A stretch of DNA of 17,157 nt from Archaeoglobi archaeon (GCA_004347865.1 QNUZ01000014.1:1-17157); one strand, 5' to 3'. Positions 6,459 through 13,199 are shown, numbered from the stretch's first letter. Translations and numbers: made by a program. The notes: generated by a model not told the origin, from the letters alone.

Positions 6459-7073
6459 ATGGCCCTGTTGGATCACAAGCATCGGGCTAGGGTATTTTAC
6501 AAATATTTTTCCAAGATCTACGATTACATTAATCCGATCTTTTATTCAGACTTAATGAGGGAAAAAGTGCTAGAGATGGCGGGAATCGAGGATGGGGATT
6601 TGGTTTTGGAGGTGGGGAGTGGAACCGGGTTTACGACATTGGGAATAGCAAAAAGAGTTCCGCAGGAAAGAATCTTTTGTGTTGACCTAACTTTGGAGCA
6701 AATAGAAAAAGCAAAAAAGAAATTGAGTGCCAATTTCATTATTGGAGATGCAGAAAACCTGCCCTTCAAGGATAGAACATTCGACTCAGCCATATCGGCG
6801 GGAAGCATAGAATACTGGCCAGACCCCATGAGAGGCATTTCTGAGATGGTAAGGGTTACAAAAAGCGGTGGGAAAGTGGTTATTCTTGCACCGCGAAAAC
6901 CGGACAATATTCTGGTGAGAAAGTTTGCGGAGTCTATTATGCTATTTCCTTCGACAGAGGAGTGCATCGATTGGTTCAAAAAAGCAGGACTAAAAAATAT
7001 TGATTTTGTCGAAATGGGGCCATACAGGTTCTGGAGTAAGCTTGTGGTGATAATTTCGGGAGAAGTGCCTTGA
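6459..7073 (+). CDS. Class I SAM-dependent methyltransferase, UbiE/MPBQ-like
   Basis: The 204-residue protein has the class I fold order: helix VFYKYFSKIYDYINPIFYSD, motif I LEVGSGTGFTT at 50-60, acidic residue CVDLT after strand 2, GDAENLPF, FDSAISAGSIEYWPDP, and the post-motif GGKVVILAPRKP. The YINPIFYSD helix and SIEYWPDPMRGI are typical of the quinone methyltransferases that act on 2-methyl-6-polyprenyl-benzoquinols or demethylmenaquinol. A role in menaquinone (or another isoprenoid quinone) synthesis is therefore the best guess, not proven. The C-terminus is hydrophobic (KLVVIISG), which could help membrane contact. Its ATG follows the rps6e stop without a gap, with GAGATCC upstream as a weak ribosome site, so it depends on the rps6e promoter. 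Confidence 0.8.
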   Translation: MALLDHKHRARVFYKYFSKIYDYINPIFYSDLMREKVLEMAGIEDGDLVLEVGSGTGFTTLGIAKRVPQERIFCVDLTLEQIEKAKKKLSANFIIGDAENLPFKDRTFDSAISAGSIEYWPDPMRGISEMVRVTKSGGKVVILAPRKPDNILVRKFAESIMLFPSTEECIDWFKKAGLKNIDFVEMGPYRFWSKLVVIISGEVP

Positions 7074-7082
7074 AACTTACAG

Positions 7083-7120
7083 CTGAAAGCCTCGCATTTC
7101 AGGGGCGGGGAGTATGTTAG
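7083..7120 (+). repeat. IS200/IS605 right-end-like relic, copy B
   Basis: CTGAAAGCCTCGC (7083-7095) and GGGGCGGGGAG (7102-7112) match the copy at 11655-11684 almost base for base. The 21 bases from 7102 differ from that copy at three positions. The CCTCGC/GCGGGG arms can still pair. It has the same orientation as copies A and C, and no tnpB is nearby. Confidence 0.5.
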
Positions 7121-7146
7121 TTCAACCCGAAATCGAGGGATTATTG

Positions 7147-7164
7147 TTCTATTTCTAAATAGAA
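7147..7164. repeat. Small perfect hairpin in the 7074-7275 gap
   Basis: TTCTATTT-CT-AAATAGAA is an 8-bp inverted repeat with a 2-nt loop, downstream of relic B and upstream of the flippase promoter. It could be a processing signal, part of the same relic, or nothing. There is no T-run directly after it, so I do not call it a terminator. The rest of the gap holds only relic B and the promoter. Confidence 0.3.
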
Positions 7165-7221
7165 AGACTTTTGCGTTTGGATATGGGGTTTTATGAATTC
7201 GAGGTTCGCTCAGAAACACAC

Positions 7222-7231
7222 AAATTTAAAA
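7222..7231 (+). promoter_or_regulatory. TATA box and leader of the flippase-like gene
   Basis: AAATTTAAAA is centred near 7227, so transcription would start near 7253. The resulting ~23-nt leader contains GGAGGGG (7262-7268), seven bases before a TTG start at 7276. Unlike several neighbours, this gene appears to use a Shine-Dalgarno leader. Confidence 0.5.
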
Positions 7232-7275
7232 ACCCTAGAAAATTTCATCCGGAAATTTCATGGAGGGGTTAGAGT

Positions 7276-8247
7276 TTGAAGAACCTGAAATCCGCCACAC
7301 TTGGAATTCTAATAAGCCTGATAACGACTTTGATAATATTCAAGTTTACCGAGTCGAGTTTGACATGGGAAGTTCTTAGCAGGGTAAATTTTGCATTTTT
7401 GGCGCTGGCAATTCTTCTTCAGGTTGCATTCTGGCTCATTTGGGCTTTAAGGCTCGGAATGATTTCGAGATATCTGGGGTTCTATTTACCCTTTTTGAGC
7501 TCTATTCAAATAACCTTAAGCAGTATGTTTATTGCGGCAATAACGCCCTCTTCCGCTGGTGGCGAACCTTTAAGAGTAAAAATGCTCTCAGACCGCGGAA
7601 TGGGTGTAGGGGAAAGCACCTTTGTTGTTCTTACCGAGAGGGTTCTTGACTCACTTTTCTTCATATTTGCTCTTCCAATATTTTTGATTTTCACAGGATT
7701 CGCTACGGATCTTGGATACAGAGTTGCGTTTGTTTTTCTTGTGTTATTTCTCCTTTTCCTGTACGCTCTCTATGAGATCCTAAGGAGTGAGGAAAATTTA
7801 AGCAAATTCGCAAGGTGGTCAGGCAGGATTTTCAGAAAAAGAAAAATTTCAGAGAGGTTTGAAAAAGAACTCAGAAATTTGAGAAAAGGCGCACTGAAGT
7901 TACTCTCTGCCCCATTTTACTTGGTGATTTTATTCACTCTAACAGCCCTGATGTGGTCTGCAGTCTTCCTGATCCCTTCTATAATTTTGCTATCTTTTGG
8001 TCAGAATCCCCATTTTATGCTATCTTATACTGCTCAGCTTATAATCATCATTATATCTCTCATTCCGCTAACCCCCGGGAGTAGCGGAATTGTGGAGAGC
8101 AGCATGGCGTATCTGTACTCCAATTTTGTGGATTTGGGTGTTCTTGGCTCTCTTGTAGCTGTTTGGAGATTTATAACCTATCATCTGAACATAATCTTCG
8201 GTGCAGTTTCGCTTAACTCAGGGGTCTTCAAAAAATTTTTCAGATAA
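7276..8247 (+). CDS. Flippase-like integral membrane protein (LPG synthase TM domain family, UPF0104/TIGR00374)
   Basis: The 323-residue protein is almost wholly hydrophobic, with about eight predicted membrane segments starting at residue 7. The conserved family blocks are visible: AITPSSAGGEPLRVKML in the first third, an arginine/lysine-rich loop (RIFRKRKISERFEKELRNLRKG), and near the end ISLIPLTPGSSGIVESSMAYLY, the P.tPg..G.vE motif. Members are related to the membrane domain of lysylphosphatidylglycerol synthase and to the C-terminal half of archaeal AglD. They are suspected of moving lipid or lipid-linked sugars, but no biochemical role is fixed. There is no soluble aminoacyl-transferase domain here. 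The TTG start is fixed by GGAGGGG seven bases upstream. Its 3' end overlaps the convergent acidic-protein gene by 8 nt. Confidence 0.8.
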   Translation: MKNLKSATLGILISLITTLIIFKFTESSLTWEVLSRVNFAFLALAILLQVAFWLIWALRLGMISRYLGFYLPFLSSIQITLSSMFIAAITPSSAGGEPLRVKMLSDRGMGVGESTFVVLTERVLDSLFFIFALPIFLIFTGFATDLGYRVAFVFLVLFLLFLYALYEILRSEENLSKFARWSGRIFRKRKISERFEKELRNLRKGALKLLSAPFYLVILFTLTALMWSAVFLIPSIILLSFGQNPHFMLSYTAQLIIIIISLIPLTPGSSGIVESSMAYLYSNFVDLGVLGSLVAVWRFITYHLNIIFGAVSLNSGVFKKFFR

Positions 8248-8500
8248 CGTATTCGTCTCCATCTAATCCCAGGCTTATATCTTGTAGCATTTTAGAAGCT
8301 AATCCCAGAAGAACCTTATCTTCTCCAACAAGCTCTCTTATAAGCATGAGTGAGGTGGATTCCTTTAATTCGACGCTCTTTAAATCTTCCAACAACTTCA
8401 GAAGTTTCATTGTGAGCTTGTAGATTTCAGCAAGCTTTATGCCGTCCTCTCCCTCAACAACTTCTTCCTCTTCTTCATCCAAAAAATCGAACTCGTCCAT
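8240..8500 (-). CDS. Small acidic protein of unknown function
   Basis: The 86-residue protein is very acidic at the start (MDEFDFLDEEEEEVVEGEDG). The remainder is predicted mostly helical with leucine repeats (LTMKLLKLLEDLKSVEL, then LMLIRELVGEDKVLLGLASKMLQ), suggesting a helical-bundle or coiled-coil interaction module. I do not recognise a family. It is probably real because its ATG lies about 28 nt from a TATA box on the same strand (leaderless), codon use looks like its neighbours, and the convergent flippase gene ends just inside it. The acidic tail could bind a basic partner or metal; that is inference only. Confidence 0.6.
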   Translation of the reverse strand: MDEFDFLDEEEEEVVEGEDGIKLAEIYKLTMKLLKLLEDLKSVELKESTSLMLIRELVGEDKVLLGLASKMLQDISLGLDGDEYVI

Positions 8501-8523
8501 GGTTTATTTAAAAACTTGATCTG

Positions 8524-8533
8524 GATTTAAAGC
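8524..8533 (-). promoter_or_regulatory. TATA box of the small acidic protein gene
   Basis: On the minus strand CTTTAAATCC is centred near 8528, placing transcription start near 8502, next to the ATG at 8500. There is no Shine-Dalgarno site. A second AT-rich stretch (TTTTTAAATAA) only three bases before the ATG is too close to be the promoter of this start. Confidence 0.45.
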
Positions 8534-8600
8534 TTTCCATAATCCTTTTCTATTGTAGGTCCAGACAATAAAGAAAGAGTTCAAGTTGCGGGCAATCGGA

Positions 8601-8635
8601 AGAGTAACTCCTCCACAACAGAACCAAGGTTCGGA
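8601..8635. other. Intergenic 8501-8688: two small inverted repeats, no gene seen
   Basis: The divergent gap between the acidic-protein gene and the HDAC-family gene holds GGAAGAGT/ACTCCTCC (8598-8614, one mismatch) and GAACC/GGTTC (8621-8632), besides the two promoters. No tRNA arm pattern, C/D boxes or reading frame stands out. The repeats could be an operator pair or a small RNA but may be chance. Confidence 0.25.
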
Positions 8636-8660
8636 TTTTTGCGCGGTAGTTTAGTAAAAC

Positions 8661-8668
8661 TTTAATAT
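8661..8668 (+). promoter_or_regulatory. TATA box of the HDAC-family gene
   Basis: TTTAATAT is centred near 8664, about 26 nt before the ATG at 8689. No Shine-Dalgarno site lies before that ATG, so a leaderless mRNA is likely. Confidence 0.5.
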
Positions 8669-8688
8669 TCTTTCAGGAACTTATATCA

Positions 8689-9768
8689 ATGGTAACGGGC
8701 ATAGTCTTTCATTCGGTTTATCTTGAGCACGAACAGAGTCCCACTCATCCTGAGAGAAAGGAAAGGTTGGCTTATACGATCGATCAGCTTAAGGAGGAGG
8801 GAATATTCGACTCTCCAGAGATAAAAATCCTTGAACCCGTAGCAGCGAGCATCGAAGACGTGCTTGAAGTTCATACGAGAGAATACATTGAATTTCTCAG
8901 AGAGGAGAGCAAGAGAGGCGGCATAATAGATATGGACACAAACATTCCTGTTGGAGTATTTGAAAAGGCCTTAATGGCGGCTGGTGGGGCAATAAGGGCC
9001 GCTAAAGCGGTTCTTGAAGGCGAGGTGGATAATGCCTTTGCAATGGTTCGACCGCCAGGCCACCATGCCAAACCTCATATCGGGGCAGGATTTTGTTATA
9101 TAAACAATATTGCAGTTATGGTTAAATGGTTGCTGAAAAGAGGGCTGAGGAGGATTCTGATTCTCGACTGGGACGCTCATCACGGTGATGGGACACAGGA
9201 GGTATTTTACAGCGACAATCGGGTTTTGTTCATATCAACGCATCAGATACCGCTCTATCCTGGTACAGGCTATCCTCAGGAGTGCGGAGAAGGCGAGGGA
9301 ATGGGATATACGGTGAACATCCCAATGCCACCGGGAACTGGGGATGAAGGCTATAAGATGGCTATTGAAGAGGTAATAGAGCCATTAACGCTCGAATTTG
9401 AGCCGGAATTCATTGCGATCTCTGCTGGGCTAGATGCCCACTTTACGGATCAGCTAACAGGTCTAGCTTTAACCGCAAGAGGATATGCGGAGATGTTCAG
9501 ATGGTGTGTGGACATTGCGGAGGAAATATGCAACGGCAGAATCGTTGCAACACTTGAGGGCGGTTACAGTGTGGAGGCGGCGCTGCCTTATACGAATTTG
9601 GCAATAATCTCCGCTATGGCTGGATTTGATATTTCTGCTATAAGGGAGCCCGAAAACTATCTTGCAGAACTCTTATGGAGAAAGAAGGCTGCGGCGATAC
9701 CCAAACTGAAGTCGAATATCGAAGAAGTTAAGAGGGTTCATTCGAGGTTCTGGAAGTGCTTCAGTTAG
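8689..9768 (+). CDS. Histone deacetylase superfamily (arginase/deacetylase fold) amidohydrolase
   Basis: The 359-residue protein has all the catalytic elements of zinc-dependent class I/II deacetylases. These are PTHPERKERL near the N-terminus, RPPGHHA (121-127, catalytic His pair 125-126), GFCYINNIAV, DWDAHHGDGTQ (zinc ligands D162 and H164), SAGLDAH (third ligand D249) and EGGY (transition-state Tyr293). It should remove acetyl or related acyl groups from lysines, polyamines or small molecules in the cytoplasm. Archaeal targets could include Alba or acetyl-CoA synthetase (as for AcuC), and the neighbours do not decide. The C-terminal ~50 residues are charged and extra to the core. A T-run at 9774-9779 directly after the stop may be a terminator. 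The next gene (nfi) has its own ribosome site. Confidence 0.92.
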   Translation: MVTGIVFHSVYLEHEQSPTHPERKERLAYTIDQLKEEGIFDSPEIKILEPVAASIEDVLEVHTREYIEFLREESKRGGIIDMDTNIPVGVFEKALMAAGGAIRAAKAVLEGEVDNAFAMVRPPGHHAKPHIGAGFCYINNIAVMVKWLLKRGLRRILILDWDAHHGDGTQEVFYSDNRVLFISTHQIPLYPGTGYPQECGEGEGMGYTVNIPMPPGTGDEGYKMAIEEVIEPLTLEFEPEFIAISAGLDAHFTDQLTGLALTARGYAEMFRWCVDIAEEICNGRIVATLEGGYSVEAALPYTNLAIISAMAGFDISAIREPENYLAELLWRKKAAAIPKLKSNIEEVKRVHSRFWKCFS

Positions 9769-9808
9769 CATATCTTTTTAGAGTTAAAAACAGCATTTCG
9801 GTGATGCA

Positions 9809-10441
9809 ATGGATTTGGAAAAACTGAAAGAACTCCAGCTTGAGATTGCCCGGAAAGTGGATTTGAGAGATAGATATAACTTTTCTGAGATAAAATACGT
9901 AATCGGGGTTGATCAGACATTTTTGGGTGAAAAGATAATTTCATGTGCCGTTAAATTCGAATTTCCGGAGCTGAAAGAGATCGAGAGGAATTTTTCCGTG
10001 GATAGGGTCACGTTTCCATACATTCCGGGATACTTGATGTTTCGTGAAGGTGATCCGGCGGTTAAAGCCGTAGAAAAGCTGATTTCGGAGAAAACTGTTA
10101 TAATCGTTGACGGAAGCGGTATTGCCCATCCCAGAAAGTGTGGACTTGCAACCTACATCGCTATTAAAACAGACACCCCATCGATAGGGGTAACAAAAAA
10201 GAGGCTTTTCGGCGAAATTGAAGGGGAGGGGGAGGTCAGGGCTGTAAGGGATGCCGGAAGGGTGATAGGCTACGCTTTGGTAGGTTGCAAAAATTGCAGG
10301 GAGATTTTTATTTCCCCAGGAAGCTTTATTTCTCCAGAAACAGCTCTGGAAGTAATCAGAGCCTGCATGAGGGGTAAGCTTCCACTTCCGATTAAAATCG
10401 CGCACGAATTTGGCCAACAATTAAAGAAATCGATCAATTAG
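9809..10441 (+). CDS. nfi: Endonuclease V (deoxyinosine repair nuclease)
   Basis: Endonuclease V nicks DNA (and RNA) one phosphodiester 3' of inosine and so repairs deaminated adenine, a frequent lesion at high temperature. The 210-residue product has GVDQTF (metal ligand D35), FPYIPGYLMFREG (wedge PYIPG at 70-74, ligand E80), VDGSGIAHPRKCGLA (D101 and H107), SIGVTKKRLFG (catalytic Lys) and ISPGSFIS. The set is complete, so the enzyme should be active. GGTGATG (9800-9806) sits just before the ATG. An AT-rich stretch at 9773-9790 could be its own promoter. It converges with DUF473 with only two bases between the stop codons. Confidence 0.95.
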   Translation: MDLEKLKELQLEIARKVDLRDRYNFSEIKYVIGVDQTFLGEKIISCAVKFEFPELKEIERNFSVDRVTFPYIPGYLMFREGDPAVKAVEKLISEKTVIIVDGSGIAHPRKCGLATYIAIKTDTPSIGVTKKRLFGEIEGEGEVRAVRDAGRVIGYALVGCKNCREIFISPGSFISPETALEVIRACMRGKLPLPIKIAHEFGQQLKKSIN

Positions 10442-10443
10442 AT

Positions 10444-10833
10444 TCACCATGCAGTGAAGTGTGTCACTTCCACAACTTCAGCTTCTATTGCTTCGAGCAA
10501 CCCTCCTGTTTTTATCTGTATTATCCTTCCTACTCCTTTTGGATTCAGCCTTAATCTTACTACAGCCATTTCGCTTTCTTCGATGTAGTGTGGTGAGGAG
10601 TAGAACATGGACTGTTGTACGACCTCTTTTCCGCTAACTTCGGCGATTACACCACTAACTCCCCTGTCAAGATCTCTTATTTTTGAGTAGGTCAGGAATA
10701 CGCAGTCCCCAAGATTAACCCTTAGTGCTGTGGCAACGTTGTGCGCACTTCTAAGTTCGATCGTCCTAATATTCCTTCTAATGATGTCTTCAATAATACC
10801 CTTTGCAATACCGCTCAGCACGTAGCATTTCAT
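10444..10833 (-). CDS. DUF473 family protein
   Basis: The 129-residue protein matches the archaeal DUF473 pattern: MKCYVLSGI start, LRSAHNVATALRVNLGDCVFLT, RDLDRGVSGVIAEV, and a C-terminal LNPKGVGRIIQIKTGGLLEAIEAEVVEV. It is a small soluble beta-rich protein of unknown function; some descriptions compare the fold to ASCH/PUA-like RNA-binding domains, which I cannot confirm here. Its ATG is preceded by AGGTGAG, and the TGA inside that ribosome site is the stop codon of the PAC2-family gene, so translation of the two is probably coupled. This pairing is the only context clue. Confidence 0.75.
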   Translation of the reverse strand: MKCYVLSGIAKGIIEDIIRRNIRTIELRSAHNVATALRVNLGDCVFLTYSKIRDLDRGVSGVIAEVSGKEVVQQSMFYSSPHYIEESEMAVVRLRLNPKGVGRIIQIKTGGLLEAIEAEVVEVTHFTAW

Positions 10834-10837
10834 TTTC

Positions 10838-11560
10838 TCACCTATACATCGGGAACTCCTCCTTTTTTACTTCCTCTACCGCCTGTTCGGCGAGCTTTTG
10901 CATTTGCGCCTCAATGAATTCAGCCTCTTGGAGCAGTTTGTCGATCTTTATATTCCAGCCCAGTATCTTGTTTAGAGCCACAATCAGATTCGCCGAAGCT
11001 CTCGGATCCGGGTTGAAGCCAGAAGTTTCGCCCAACAGGGCGATTCCGGGGAATTTTACTGCGACGCATTCATTCATTATACTTCCTGCAACCCCGGAAA
11101 TTGTTCCTGTCCTGAATATCTCTACATAGTCCTTGATTTCGGCAAGCAGTTCCTTGTGGCTGACGGCACCGAAGACTCTTTTCTTGTCCTCAAAAGTTGC
11201 TATCCCTGCAAGTGAGAAAATTCTGTGTGCTTTAACCTCGATGGCCCAATCAACGATCACTCTGCTAATTTCGTAGGCTATTTGTGGAATTATCGGCACA
11301 TCGGAATGAATTAGAATAAAGTTGAGTTCTTGGGACTGGTAGATCCTTATAGGCGGAAGGACAACTCCTTCATAAAGGGTTGCAACGGGTGGTAGCATCT
11401 TTGATTCTAGGATCCCCAAATTTTCAAGCTGCAGTTCTGTAATGAAATAACCTGTTGCGATTGTACCTACAAGACCGATTCCCGGGAAGCTTGTCAGGAT
11501 TATTGGATTTTTTAGCGACGGTCTCTCGGCAATAATCTCCGCCTCTGCGTGATCGTCCAT
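10838..11560 (-). CDS. PAC2 family protein (proteasome-assembly-chaperone-like, COG2047)
   Basis: The 240-residue protein carries the family's conserved N-terminal SFPGIGLVGTIATGYF block, LPPVATLYEGVVLPPIRIY, then FSLAGIATF and the glycine-rich SGVAGSIMNECVAVKFPGIALLGETSG segment. It ends with a charged helical tail (residues 205-240) ending EFPMYR. Archaeal PbaA/PbaB-type members bind proteasome alpha subunits or act as assembly factors. The C-terminal hydrophobic-tyrosine-basic end here, MYR, resembles but does not match the HbYX proteasome-docking tail. A TTG at 11578 would add six residues. ATG 11560 is preferred because it lies at the right distance from an AT-rich box at 11577-11592 (leaderless) and gives a typical N-terminus. 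DUF473 follows five bases downstream. Confidence 0.82.
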   Translation of the reverse strand: MDDHAEAEIIAERPSLKNPIILTSFPGIGLVGTIATGYFITELQLENLGILESKMLPPVATLYEGVVLPPIRIYQSQELNFILIHSDVPIIPQIAYEISRVIVDWAIEVKAHRIFSLAGIATFEDKKRVFGAVSHKELLAEIKDYVEIFRTGTISGVAGSIMNECVAVKFPGIALLGETSGFNPDPRASANLIVALNKILGWNIKIDKLLQEAEFIEAQMQKLAEQAVEEVKKEEFPMYR

Positions 11561-11576
11561 GAGTTGTGTTGTACTC

Positions 11577-11592
11577 AAAATATTTCAAATTT
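11577..11592 (-). promoter_or_regulatory. AT-rich promoter of the PAC2-DUF473 pair
   Basis: On the minus strand AAATTTGAAATATTTT gives a TATA-like box centred near 11585, about 25 nt before ATG 11560. The exact box is ambiguous because the stretch is uniformly AT-rich. Confidence 0.35.
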
Positions 11593-11651
11593 CCCTTTAA
11601 CGGGAGAGCATTAAAAGGGAACAGATAGTGTTTCGGACACTTAAAATTTTA

Positions 11652-11695
11652 TAACTGAAAGCCCCGCCCTAAAGGGGCGGGGAGGAGGTCAGTTA
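11652..11695 (+). repeat. IS200/IS605 right-end-like relic, copy C, two-tier hairpin
   Basis: An inner perfect stem CCCCGCCC/GGGCGGGG (11662-11669 and 11675-11682, loop TAAAG) sits inside an outer perfect stem TAACTGA/TCAGTTA (11652-11658 and 11689-11695). A GC-rich hairpin followed by GGAGGAGGTCA is the form I know from archaeal IS200/IS605 right ends. No tnpB is attached. It lies 5 bases past the pycB stop, so on the minus strand it could also act as an mRNA 3'-end structure for pycB. Confidence 0.55.
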
Positions 11696-11700
11696 AAAAT

Positions 11701-13131
11701 CTATGAGGGTTTAACGATTACAGAATATTTTACCCCGTCAACGATGACCTCAAAGCTACCCGAAACCTTTTGCGCAGCCGGTGGAAAAGGTTCCTCTTTT
11801 GTTTGTCCCATCAGGAACTGCAGCCCAGTCTGCGGAAACAGGGCATAGATCAGTACGCTTTCGTCTGCAGCCTTGATTCCCCTCTCTTCCAGTTCTTTTT
11901 TCCTCTTCTCGAACTCTGGCTCAAGAAGATCGGCAGGTCTGCAGTCTATTGGTTTTTCTTCTCCAAGGATTTTTCTGATTATTTCTGGTTTGATTGGGGC
12001 AGGAGTTCTCCCGTACATTCCCTTCACAAGATCCTTGGTTTCCTTGGTCACAACTTTATACCTCTCACCCATAAGCACGTTCAGCACGGCCTGAACCCCA
12101 ACGATCTGGCTTGTTGGTGTGACGAGAGGAGGATAGCCCAAGTCTTCCCTAACTCTTGGCACCTCTTTCAGCACCTCAGGCAGTTTTTCTAGGGCGTTCT
12201 GTTCCTTTAGCTGTGCGATCATGTTGGAGAACATTCCGCCGGGGATCTGGTAAACGAGGACGTTTGTGTCTGGAATTGTTGAAAGAGGATCGAGGTATCC
12301 AGCATATTTTTCTCTGAGCTTCATGAAGTACTCTCTGACCTCTAGCAGCACGTCCAGCCTAACGCCCGTTTTATACCCAAGCTCTTCTAGTGCAAATACC
12401 ATGCTCTCTGTGGGGGGATGGGACGTCCCGCAGGCAAGTGGTGACATGCATGTATCGATGATTTCCGCCCCCGCTTCTACAGCTTTGAGGAGGCTCATTG
12501 AAGCCATTCCACTTGTGTAGTGGGAATGGACGTTTATCGGCAACCCTATTTCTTTTTTCAGGGCACTGACGAGTTCGCTGGCCATTTTCGGAGAAAGCAA
12601 TCCTGCCATATCCTTGATGCAAATTGAATCCACCTCAAGTTCTGCCAGCTGCTTCGCGATTTCGACATACTTCTCGACCGTGTGCACCGGAGAGACCGTG
12701 TAGCATATTGTACCCTGAATGTGATACGCTCCGTATTTTTTTGCAAACTTTATTGGAGCCAGAAGGTTTCTTGTGTCGTTAAGGGCATCAAAGATTCTGA
12801 AAACATCCAGTCCGTTTTCTATCGTCTTTTTTATGAACTTTTCAACGATATCGTCAGGGTAGTTTCGGTAGCCCACAAGGTTCTGGCCACGCAAAAGCAT
12901 CTGCAAGAGCGTATTCTTTACTCTCTTTCTGATCTCTCTCAGCCTCTCCCATGGATTTTCGTTCAGAAATCGGTGGCAGACATCGAAAGTTGCCCCTCCC
13001 CAAACCTCGAAGGAGTAAATACCTGCAGAATCGAACTTCTCAAGGATGGGCAGCATGTCTCTTGTCCTCATTCTTGTTGCAAGCAGCGATTGATGCCCGT
13101 CTCTAAGCGTGAGATCGACGATCTTTACCAT
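11701..13131 (-). CDS. pycB: PycB/OadA-type carboxyltransferase subunit lacking the biotinyl domain
   Basis: The protein is the carboxyltransferase of a two-subunit archaeal pyruvate carboxylase or of an oxaloacetate decarboxylase alpha subunit, moving CO2 between carboxybiotin and pyruvate/oxaloacetate. The HMGL-like barrel starts VDLTLRDGHQSLLATRMRT (metal ligand D11) and has FEVWGGATFDVCHRFL, CIKDMAG (Lys173, the position carbamylated in relatives) and VHSHYTSGM (His202/His204). The conserved PYC_OADA region follows to about 440. It ends at 476 residues, just after GSFEVIVDGVKYSVIV, the strand pair that normally leads into an Ala/Pro linker and the AMKM biotinyl domain (family total about 560-580). 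The acceptor lysine is therefore absent and a separate carrier is needed. The ATG at 13131 is 25 nt from a TATA box (leaderless). Confidence 0.88.
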   Translation of the reverse strand: MVKIVDLTLRDGHQSLLATRMRTRDMLPILEKFDSAGIYSFEVWGGATFDVCHRFLNENPWERLREIRKRVKNTLLQMLLRGQNLVGYRNYPDDIVEKFIKKTIENGLDVFRIFDALNDTRNLLAPIKFAKKYGAYHIQGTICYTVSPVHTVEKYVEIAKQLAELEVDSICIKDMAGLLSPKMASELVSALKKEIGLPINVHSHYTSGMASMSLLKAVEAGAEIIDTCMSPLACGTSHPPTESMVFALEELGYKTGVRLDVLLEVREYFMKLREKYAGYLDPLSTIPDTNVLVYQIPGGMFSNMIAQLKEQNALEKLPEVLKEVPRVREDLGYPPLVTPTSQIVGVQAVLNVLMGERYKVVTKETKDLVKGMYGRTPAPIKPEIIRKILGEEKPIDCRPADLLEPEFEKRKKELEERGIKAADESVLIYALFPQTGLQFLMGQTKEEPFPPAAQKVSGSFEVIVDGVKYSVIVKPS

Positions 13132-13150
13132 GGCTCGGATTTTGGTTCGA

Positions 13151-13161
13151 ATATAATAAAA
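13151..13161 (-). promoter_or_regulatory. TATA box of pycB
   Basis: On the minus strand TTTTATTATAT is centred near 13156, 25 nt before the ATG at 13131. No Shine-Dalgarno site is present, so leaderless transcription is expected. The 13132-13199 gap also separates pycB from the mutase cluster as its own unit. Confidence 0.55.
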
Positions 13162-13199
13162 TTTCGTCTCTTATGCTGCATTCTAGATGGATTAATAGT

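Noticed and set aside
6542..7219. 225-codon open frame on the minus strand
   Set aside because: It lies antisense to the methyltransferase gene, which has clear SAM motifs; the translation shows no family features and its start has no promoter or ribosome site.
7260..7376. Short frame starting at an ATG just before the flippase gene (MEGLEFEEPE...)
   Set aside because: It runs out of frame through the flippase start and its ATG overlaps the GGAGGGG ribosome site used by the TTG start. The flippase membrane segments are in the other frame.
8571..8650. Possible tRNA-like T-arm (GGTTCGGAT) in the 8501-8688 gap
   Set aside because: No matching acceptor, D or anticodon arms can be drawn around it.
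11652..11695. Simple intrinsic terminator for pycB
   Set aside because: The hairpin is not followed by a T-run on the minus strand, and its sequence recurs at 7083-7120 and partly at 411-445, which fits a transposon end better. A secondary 3'-end role is kept as a finding.
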